Shown one piece after another: positions 6,169-6,227 of a stretch of DNA of 6,227 nt. Position 1 is the first letter of the stretch. Each line of letters begins with the position of its first letter. Source of the stretch: an uncultured Lachnospiraceae bacterium (GTDB lineage Bacteria; Bacillota; Clostridia; Lachnospirales; Lachnospiraceae); contig CANPZR010000153.1 of the NCBI GenBank assembly GCA_947589175.1, forward strand, positions 1 through 6,227, written 5' to 3'. Both the position numbers and the translations under genes were made by a program. A model generated the notes under the pieces. That model worked only from the letters and a program-made list of their open reading frames with translations. It was not told the DNA's origin and did not search any database.

Positions 6169-6227
6169 GTGAAGGATCTGAGAAGCCTTACCGAACAGGA
6201 AATGATAGAGACGGCCTCCGCCCTGGG
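6169..6227 (+). CDS. rlmN: probable 23S rRNA (adenine(2503)-C(2))-methyltransferase RlmN, N-terminal fragment (3' truncated by window)
   Basis: The frame starts with GTG at 6169, 4 bases after the rsmB stop, and stays open to the window end, giving 19 codons: MKDLRSLTEQEMIETASAL plus two bases. RlmN proteins of Firmicutes commonly begin with a short helix of the form DLxSLTxxEL, and in Clostridia rlmN usually follows rsmB directly. RlmN is a radical-SAM enzyme that methylates A2503 of 23S rRNA and also certain tRNAs. Its CxxxCxxC iron-sulfur motif lies beyond the window, so the call rests on the short N-terminus and gene order only. A Cfr-like paralogue or an unrelated protein cannot be excluded from 19 residues. 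Confidence 0.75.
   Translation, partial: MKDLRSLTEQEMIETASAL

Overview
The window is a tightly packed, single-strand (+) housekeeping gene cluster from a bacterium. It holds the end of murF, then complete priA, def, fmt, a membrane zinc metallopeptidase of the YugP type, rsmB, and the first 19 codons of a gene that looks like rlmN. From general knowledge, this order (priA-def-fmt-zinc peptidase-rsmB-rlmN) is typical of Clostridia. The protein sequences, for example the PriA opening MFADVIVDIS and the YugP segment DPTYILVLIG, resemble those of Lachnospiraceae. The coding DNA is GC-rich with mostly G/C third positions, so a GC-rich Lachnospiraceae-like Firmicute is the best guess. This is an inference from synteny and protein character, not a database match.

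Layout: 1-424 carries the C-terminal 140 codons of murF (peptidoglycan precursor ligase). 429-2669 is priA (replication restart helicase). 2670-2699 is the only real intergenic gap, 30 bases, and contains the def ribosome binding site and most of a 15-base palindrome. 2700-3194 is def and 3191-4123 is fmt. 4114-4851 is the zinc peptidase, 4851-6164 is rsmB, and 6169-6227 is the start of rlmN. The gene borders are a 4-base gap, a 30-base gap, a 4-base overlap, a 10-base overlap, a 1-base overlap and a 4-base gap. I see no rho-independent terminator and no convincing promoter between genes, so the whole stretch reads as part of one transcription unit with translational coupling. I see no RNA gene, mobile element, CRISPR array or supported gene on the minus strand.

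Functionally the cluster links growth functions. Fmt formylates initiator Met-tRNA and Def removes the formyl group from the finished N-terminus. RsmB and RlmN methylate ribosomal RNA. PriA restarts stalled replication forks, and MurF completes the UDP-MurNAc-pentapeptide. The membrane zinc peptidase is the only member whose substrate is not known.

I did not find a clearly new biological system. The observations offered for a second look are modest: a palindrome across the priA stop codon, two identical 11-base gene junctions 5.7 kb apart, an AT-rich rare-codon pocket with a promoter-like sequence over the PriA zinc-binding region, an in-phase slippery T run just before it, and a striking TTA-GAG codon-pair habit.
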